62,000 nt of DNA from Branchiostoma floridae. Lineage: Eukaryota; Chordata; Leptocardii; Amphioxiformes; Branchiostomatidae. The notes beneath the pieces are model-generated. The model had not been told where the DNA came from and did no database searches. It saw only the letters and a list, made by a program, of their open reading frames with translations. How positions within the stretch are numbered: the first letter of the stretch is position 1; each line of letters begins with the position of its first letter. Below, piece after piece: positions 56,701 to 62,000 of this stretch. Position numbers and translations under genes: made by a program. The stretch is from positions 4,919,469 through 4,981,468 of the forward strand of contig NC_049982.1 in the NCBI RefSeq assembly GCF_000003815.2. Reading direction: 5' to 3'.

Positions 56701-59700
56701 TACACGATCACTTCTCTCTCCTCACATAATCTGGGAAAAGGGATCAAGGTTGTAGATAAAAGATTCTGAATTGTTGCAGGTACATGTATGTCTTTCAGTA
56801 CAAAATTTCATCTCTCTTGGTATCTAATAATCTAACAGAAGATTGATGTTTGTGCAAACTTAAGTTAAACTTAAAGAGGGATGTTTCTGATACCAGGATT
56901 TTGCAAAACAAATGCATGTAACAGGTTTTGACACCATATACTGGTACTGGACAATACAGCATAGATCTTTAGTCTTAAAGATGCAAGTCAATAAACATAA
57001 TGTGTATCTTAGTTTGTAACAGAAGACAATTCAGCTTTTATTGTTTGCATTTCTGTCTGAAAAGGAACCAAACACAAATATAGGAATAAAAAAGAAGGTA
57101 ACATCCATGGCTCTTATACTGTAAATGCAGAAATGTTCATGGTGTTATTTTTCCATTATAGTTTTTTACTACAGTCTATGGCGTTACGACAAACTTAAAA
57201 CCACCACGAAGACTCCATTTCCCGCTATCGCAAAAGTAGATCCCTGCGAACTGAAACGCATTTACAGTGTTACGTTATATTTCTGAGGCTTTCAAGTATT
57301 ATTATAAAGGACGTCTCCCCACCTTCTGACCATCATCTTGGTGTGCCAGACGGACGGAAACGACTCCTTCAGGACGGACTTGTAGTTGCGGTTCAGGTCT
57401 CGGCCAGCGAGCGAACAGCGGTAGTTCCCCACAATCACCCCGTCGGGGTTCAACATTGGCACAATCTTGAAGATAAAGGTGTCACGTAGAAGCTACAGGG
57501 AGAGATCAAAAGATTCGTTAATTTTGATTTTCTTTAATCTTTGTACAGATTAAAGAGGATATCTTGAAAGGGGCAAGCAGGATACCAGTAATCCCATTTC
57601 TAAATAATAAATTTGTTTTGTTACTGCTGCCGTTTATCGAAACCATTTTTCTTTGGCCTCCTTCTTCATGTTGAAAATGGTCTTCTCACTCTTCTGCCAA
57701 TCCTCGCATACCAGACAATGCTAAGGAAGTTGAGGAAGCACTCTATGAAACAGTCATAGTGATTTGTAGCCTCTTGTGTGCATCATAAATAGAAAGTACA
57801 TAATTCGTGGGACATTTTCCTGACCTTTGCATCGGCAGAGCTGCCGCTGAGGTAGTCGAGGAAGCCCTTCATCATCCAGGAGGCATTGGTCTCCCCGGGG
57901 TGGACACGGGCAGACAGGACAACTGCCTTCTTTACCTGGTACCATGGGAACAACAGTTAGCATAGGAAACATTATCCTAAACCCTAACCTTAACAGGGGC
58001 AGACAGGACAATTGCCTTCTTTTTCTTTCTTTTTTAAAAACGGCCCTCTTTACCTGCAACCACAGGAACAACAGTCAGCATAGGAACTCTCCATTAACCT
58101 ACTAAACCCTAACCTTAACATAGGCAGACAGGACAACTGCCTTCTTAACCTTAGCAACACATCTTAAGTCAGTGGATAACATCTGAAACCTCTGACCGTT
58201 TCCAAGATCATGTCCAGTTGCTTGTGAAACTGCATCATTTTGGCATATCTTATTACCTCAGAGATATCTAACCTTCATCGAAATAGGAACAGCAATCAGC
58301 ATACAGTTGACAGTGTTGGTGAAATACATGTATTGATGCAGAACCTATTCCTTCTGTTACCAGTCAGAGTTATTGTTTGCACCATAGTCTTTAATCACTT
58401 CCGCTACCGTGATAACTTTTCTCAAACCTGATAAGCAAAGGGTGTAAGATTGTTTTCACTCAAAATAGAGATGATTATTTGCAGGGCTTTGTCTAAAAAT
58501 GTACACAGGGGCGATAAATCCATAATGGAAACAAAACAAAGACTTTAAGTAACAAGTTCACAGGGAAGCTAAGATCATATGACTTTGCACTGTGATATTG
58601 CACAACAAAAGCTGTGTTCCAACCTTTGCGTCCTCTGGGTTCTTGGAAGGATTAGTGATGGTGAGGACGTACACCAGGTTCCCTGCCAGTGTTCTACACA
58701 GAACCCTCTGTCTGCAGTACTTGGACCGCACTGGGTCATTTGCCATCTTCAAGAGGTAGTCCTGTGGATAGAAAATTTGGGATGAAGGTACAGTAAATGT
58801 ATGCCAGAACGTGTGAGAAGGTCTTTTTTACAATGTGAATAATAAATTATTCATTTTCCTTGTCAATGTTCCCTTTTTCTTGTCAACTTTCTTATATTAC
58901 ATGTTTATAGAATGTTGTATAATGGGTGTGAAAGGACAAACAAGTGTGTGTATATTTCTCTAACAAATATAAGTATCAGTTGAAAGGGTACAATGCAATC
59001 ATACTATACAGGGACATGGTATATCCAGAAGATATATTTTCTACAGTCAATATGCTAGAAATGAGTTAAACAGGATTAAAACTCAGCATTTCCTGGCAAA
59101 AAAACATTTTGTTTGCAGGGACTTCAATGATCCAATGAGACAGCAATATGGTCAAGACTATCTGAGGTACAATTCCTTCCTCTTACCTGTAAGTCTGAGT
59201 AGGTGTAGGGGTAACAGTGGGCGAAGAAGTAATTATCATTGTCATTGGGAAAGGAGCAGGTCCAGGTCAGGGAGTAGTAACATTTGTCACTCCTCAGGTT
59301 TATTCTGGAAATAAGAGATTAAGAAAATATTGATGACAGGAGCCCTGGGAGTTAACCTAAGTTAATTAGCTGTAATGAATTGTTTAAGGACAGGGTATGC
59401 AAACAACACATAGTATCAAATGATTCCCCTAACTTCTCCTTTTTGTACTGCTACAGCAACAAATAAACCAAGAACAATTATAAGACAAAATATGAATTGT
59501 AGGTTTACCTCCTTGACCATGCAGCAAGAGAAAGATATAGAGATGTCAGTGAATGTCAGTCAACAATTAGCAATGTATTTGTCACCATTTACATTAAACA
59601 TTAGTTCAAATAAACAAATATGATATTGAGAAATCTGAAGATAACATGTAAGTGCATAATCATCTACATTTTCAAAGATATACCAAGCATGAGTTTAGTC

Positions 59701-62000
59701 AATAAACATGAAGGTGTGCCCTTACCTAACATTGTTCTTGTAGTACTTGATGTTTTCCCCTACTCGTAACCAGCCAGTCTTCTTGGTATGTGCGTCGTGT
59801 TCGCTGTACATAAGGGGCTTCAGACCCATGTTGTAGAGGCTGCCGCCCTGGGTGGGGATGAAACAAAACCATGGTCAGGCATTATTATTTGAGATAGATA
59901 TAATTGGATGCCTGCAGAAGCAAAAGGGTAAAACAAGCAACACTGTCCACTTACTTTATCTTGCATTGCTAGAATACCTACTCGAATGTAAAATTACTAA
60001 AATTATAAGGAGAATCATTTGCTTGTTTTGTTGAAATATTCTCTCCAACATTAAGCCCTGACAGTTTGTTCAACAATTCAAATTCCTTAAGCCCCAGCAT
60101 AGTGTATGATATAGTACCATAGTACGTCTTTGCTACAGCTTATTGGAAATTCTGGCAGAGATGGTAGTGACACTGACTCATTCAAAATTTGAGATCAATA
60201 TTATTTTGATTATAAAAGAGGTTATCAAAGGAAAGACTAATAGATAATGTTGCATGTGCATGGCTTTGTACCTTCAACAAGTTGACTATAGTGAATCTGT
60301 AAGTGTGTCCCTTCTTGGCGTTCTGTACCCTGAAGTAGAACCACTGGGTGTGCTTGTCTGTGTACAGGTCCTGCCTCAGGTACAGCTCGTAGTCAAACTC
60401 ACCTCTGGGGGAAAGGAAGAAATATTTCAGAAGTTAGGTTTGTATGGAAGCAAAATTCATTCCTGAGCAAGGGGAAATAATTTATTAATAATAATTTTTA
60501 AAAAGTTACGTTAACTTTGTATCCAAAATGTTCAGTGTCCTGTAGTAGCACTGCTGTGTGTTTTCCTGCATACACATCATGTCCTGAGCAAGATTCAATA
60601 CAACTTTGTACAGAAGAAATGCTGAACGTACACTGTAAGAAGTTTAAATGTAATTTGCGAGTATAGAAAGTATAGAAATTTATTACTATTTAAGAAGGAG
60701 CAAACTATATATTACATGCCTCAGCTCCCCTAAGTGTGATTTAATATATTAATTAAATGATCACTGCAAACTTGTTGCAGTAATCAATCTTTGAAATAGC
60801 TGTCTCTAACTGGCAAAGCCAGTAGACAGACAATAATGTTACTGCTTGCAAACACAATCTTTATATTGTATAGCTTCATCATATCACTCCAACACTTACA
60901 CTTGCACTGCTTTCATGAGGTTTCCACTTTCGAATCTGGACTCGAAGATGAGCGTCTTGTCGTTCTCATCCTTCAACTTCACAGTGATGTCCTTCAGTGG
61001 ACCTCGACTGCCCCCTACCCGCGACCGCATGAACTGCAGGTACAGGAATGGATCATGGTGAATATTGGTCAGATCACAATCACAGACAAGTAAAGGAGAT
61101 ATAAAGATAGAAAAGTACACATCACTTCCAAGCAGAATATTCAGTCCTCTCAACAAGTCCCATTTACTCTGCGAGAATTTGAAGTCAACAGATGTCATGT
61201 ACTTTAAAAATAATAATACTTAGAAGCCCATTGCATGTGCTAAATTTGAATTTTTAGTGTGATTTAATATTCTGTGTTGGATGTTATAGGACTACCATGG
61301 CGCTTTGTGATGTACAACATATAGTCTTCCTAGTGTTTCAACTATTACCATGAGCTCAAAACAAATGTCTGGTGGTAGATAAAGAAGAGCCAATGTGTGG
61401 AATATCTTGACATAGATTCTCAGTGCATTTATCTTTACATAATATTATGTACATGTATGTCTCAATGCATCCAGCAACATGCTTGGTACCTCTGGCTTCC
61501 TCCATCAATATGGTTTGCAGCATGTAAACATATATTTGTACATATAAGTTATCAAAATGAGGGAAGATGTACACATTGCATAATACTCTTGATTGTAGTA
61601 CTAGGCATACTCTTGGAACAAACAGGTTTATACCAAGACAAGTTAGTGCAACATTTAATTCAGCTACCATAAACAACTGTGTTACAGTTACAATGAATCA
61701 GCTTAATGTTGAATACTATGTCATAAAGCCATAACCCTCTTATTTCTAGTGCACACAGCTACAGACTATAATGCGCTATGTGTTACTGAACTGAATAAAA
61801 GCAAGGGAGTTAATCAAAGTAAAAATTCATTTTTCCTTATTATCATGGTGTGTACGACCTACATTCACTATAGGGTTTTGTATAGGTTTAATATGTAATC
61901 TGTATTTGTATCTTTGAAGCATAAATGTTGAGGTAAATGTGACAAAACTGTTGATAGAATTTATTTAGGGTACTCACATAAGCTTCCCTGAGTGTCTCAC
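41729..62000 (-). CDS. AGBL2: Cytosolic carboxypeptidase, CCP2/AGBL2 type (M14 family), N-terminus outside window
   Basis: Zinc carboxypeptidase of the tubulin-deglutamylase family, expected to trim glutamate side chains from tubulin at centrioles and cilia. Nineteen minus-strand exons chain in phase: 62000-61978 (partial), 61033-60900, 60404-60272, 59847-59726, 59304-59187, 58761-58624, 57935-57825, 57492-57323, 56629-56470, 56031-55930, 53615-53490, 52302-52099, 51697-51602, 51328-51281, 50973-50854, 45760-45688, 45181-45062, 44524-44435, 42849-41729. About 1,069 residues are encoded. Order: N-terminal beta domain ([18 protein letters not shown]), catalytic domain ([30 protein letters not shown]), then the CCP2-like TSGSDSS...DGLPVHL segment and a long basic, disordered tail. 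The tail is much longer than in vertebrate AGBL2 as I remember it. AGBL3 is the main alternative. Confidence 0.88.
44376..44402. repeat. GTTA simple repeat
   Basis: AGTTAGTTAGTTAGTTGGTTAGTTTG, about six tetranucleotide units next to the donor of exon 44524-44435. Confidence 0.8.
48023..48114. repeat. 42-bp inverted repeat (foldback MITE)
   Basis: TGTGACCTTTTCCTTATATG... at 48023-48064 pairs with ...CATATAAGGAAAAGGTCACA at 48073-48114, separated by 8 nt, with two or so mismatches (CATCTTTTCC against AAAAAGACG). A classic hairpin-only MITE. Confidence 0.85.
48751..48821. repeat. 12-bp minisatellite GACATGCAGTGT
   Basis: About six units of (G/A)ACATGCA(G/A)(T/C)GTG, e.g. GTGACATGCAGTGTGACATG, within the long CCP2 intron. 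Confidence 0.85.
52099..52302 (-). CDS. AGBL2: CCP2 exon: coiled segment then acidic TSGSDSS...DGLPVHL
   Basis: Encodes an amphipathic helix ([20 protein letters not shown]), an acidic linker ([18 protein letters not shown]) and [12 protein letters not shown] recall the same serine-acidic-LPVHL pattern just after the catalytic domain of vertebrate AGBL2, and it is the main reason for preferring AGBL2 over other CCPs. Confidence 0.85.
52303..52770. repeat. Exon-edge copies mixed with LINE ORF2 3' fragments
   Basis: TACCTGGTTAGCCTGCAAGG, the acceptor edge of the 52302 exon, recurs at about 52420 and 52600. Each of the intervening pieces contains, on the + strand, a short LINE-like C-terminal reading: [18 protein letters not shown] near 52356 and [18 protein letters not shown] near 52665. 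The LINE piece seems to have been copied together with the exon edge. Confidence 0.65.
52866..53290. mobile_element. 425-bp inverted-repeat element with 9-bp target duplication
   Basis: TAGCCTGGGTACCATCCGGA at the left pairs with TCCGGATGGTACCCAGGCTA at the right, followed inward by TAGTTCGCTCC / GGAGCGAACTA. GCCTAACTC is duplicated at 52857-52865 and 53291-53299. The interior has a second inverted pair (GGAATGGGTTC / GAACCCATTCC) and a direct repeat of AGAAGCGA-TGTA-ATAGT near 53190 and 53226. Non-autonomous; the 9-bp duplication suggests a Mutator-like or related family. Confidence 0.88.
53490..53615 (-). CDS. AGBL2: CCP2 exon ATFAGSTRG...DTLLDYCDP
   Basis: Continues the active-site loop (ATFAGSTRG) and ends the catalytic domain with [19 protein letters not shown]. 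Its 5' edge, with acceptor, has seeded a tandem array in the upstream intron (53950-55465). Confidence 0.88.
53950..55465 (-). repeat. Tandem array of exon-edge copies (about eight) in a CCP2 intron
   Basis: Copies of the + strand words GGACC(C/T)(A/G)GCAAA(A/G)GTC(A/G)CCT(A/G)AGGACAGG, i.e. the acceptor and first codons of the 53615 exon, occur at about 53951, 54476, 54641, 54830, 55012, 55143, 55289 and 55438. Between them intron words recur (CTTCCCCTTAACC, GGCTGATTAATCTAATATATTGATC, TTTGACAAACTGG). Spacing is about 150-190 bp where undisturbed; a 354-bp transposon splits one unit. Confidence 0.8.
54119..54472. mobile_element. 354-bp hAT-like MITE with 8-bp target duplication
   Basis: CAGGCTTTTAGCTAGG at the left is matched by CCTGGCTAAAAGCCTG at the right (one mismatch). 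CCCCACAT flanks both sides exactly (54111-54118, 54473-54480). Starting CAG and an 8-bp duplication are hAT features. There is no transposase; internal GGGCGTCCAG / GGGGCATC words repeat. The flanking sequence is a unit of the exon-edge array, so the insertion came after the array formed. Confidence 0.88.
55745..55848 (-). repeat. Duplicate of the 3' edge of the catalytic-Glu exon
   Basis: The + strand block GAGTATGCTGTATCATTCATAGATGTAAGAAATAG...TACCTCCATGGTGTAGGCG...CACATGACGAT repeats 55889-55978. The copy would encode [15 protein letters not shown] with a donor, but three of its codons differ by replacement changes (T/M, G/S, N/S) and it has no acceptor of its own that I can see. Confidence 0.8.
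55930..56031 (-). CDS. AGBL2: CCP2 exon ending at the presumed catalytic glutamate
   Basis: Encodes [20 protein letters not shown] and then [13 protein letters not shown]. The last codon, GAG of YTME, corresponds to the catalytic base Glu of M14 peptidases; the next exon opens with ATFAGSTRG, so the active-site loop is split by the intron. The 3' edge is duplicated downstream at 55799-55848. Confidence 0.88.
56470..56629 (-). CDS. AGBL2: CCP2 exon with third zinc ligand (HGHSRK)
   Basis: Encodes [20 protein letters not shown] and continues to MMQKNAGEK. The first His of HGH is the third zinc ligand. A 68-bp copy of the 5' part, including its acceptor and the HGHSRKQNV codons, sits 101 bp upstream in the intron (56664-56731). 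Confidence 0.9.
57323..57492 (-). CDS. AGBL2: CCP2 exon with substrate-binding NPDG...RDLNR
   Basis: Encodes [20 protein letters not shown] and then [11 protein letters not shown]. The Asn-Arg pair of GRDLNR is the expected site for the substrate C-terminal carboxylate in this family. Ends in phase 2 at a donor AAG|GTGGGG. Confidence 0.9.
57825..57935 (-). CDS. AGBL2: CCP2 exon with zinc-binding HPGE motif
   Basis: Encodes [19 protein letters not shown]. His and Glu of HPGE are the first two zinc ligands of M14 peptidases (HxxE). The 5' edge of this exon (AAGAAGGCAGTTGTCCTG on the minus strand) is repeated in the upstream intron at about 57998-58020 and 58118-58147. Confidence 0.9.

Overview
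The window is animal genomic DNA: genes are split by GT..AG introns, transposon relics are common, CG-rich exons sit in AT-rich introns, and there is one 100-base assembly gap. The combination of a lineage-specific C2H2 zinc-finger cluster, a CCP2-type carboxypeptidase gene and CR1/L2-like LINE fragments fits an invertebrate deuterostome. A cephalochordate (amphioxus) is my best guess; this is inference from gene style, not from a search.

Left part (1-25.1 kb, + strand): a head-to-tail array of six zinc-finger gene units spaced 3.9-5.1 kb apart. Each complete unit has a TATA-like box and a conserved non-coding first exon with ETS-type GGAA/TTCC sites, an intron of about 1 kb, one coding exon (a leader of about 50 residues followed by 8-14 C2H2 fingers), and a long 3' region holding an AAGTTCAAAGTAGTG-type minisatellite and, in most units, an AATAAA. 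The first exon of unit 1 lies left of the window. Unit 2 ends in a frameshifted finger, unit 3 has lost the usual start ATG, unit 5 is split by a 1-nt deletion, and unit 6 ends early and is followed by fossil fingers. Several units carry datable insertions: a 1.8-kb inverted-repeat element with a 9-bp target duplication (unit 2), a LINE 3' end (unit 3), and the same foldback MITE at the same site in units 1 and 5.

Middle (25.1-30.0 kb): no gene that I can support, only a short hairpin and AT-rich sequence.

Right part (30-62 kb, - strand): two blocks of exons whose splice sites and phases chain without a break. Exons from 62.0 down to 41.7 kb encode a cytosolic carboxypeptidase of the CCP2/AGBL2 type (tubulin deglutamylase family, M14), with the zinc, substrate and catalytic motifs intact; its N-terminus is outside the window. 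Exons from 38.97 down to 30.03 kb encode about 650 residues of a Ser/Pro/Arg-rich, probably disordered protein that I do not recognise. It lacks a recognised first exon, and its first visible exon is phase-compatible with a cryptic donor in the last CCP2 exon, so it may be a separate gene or the 3' half of the same one.

The most unusual structural theme is that exon edges, with their splice sites, have been tandemly duplicated into neighbouring introns throughout both - strand blocks: eight relic copies in one intron, a near-intact copy of the HGHSRK zinc-ligand segment, in-frame 57-nt repeat exons, and a duplicated 38-residue exon. Two cleanly bounded DNA transposons (8- and 9-bp target duplications) sit in the same introns. 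All homology statements come from reading and remembered family motifs; no search or alignment program was run.
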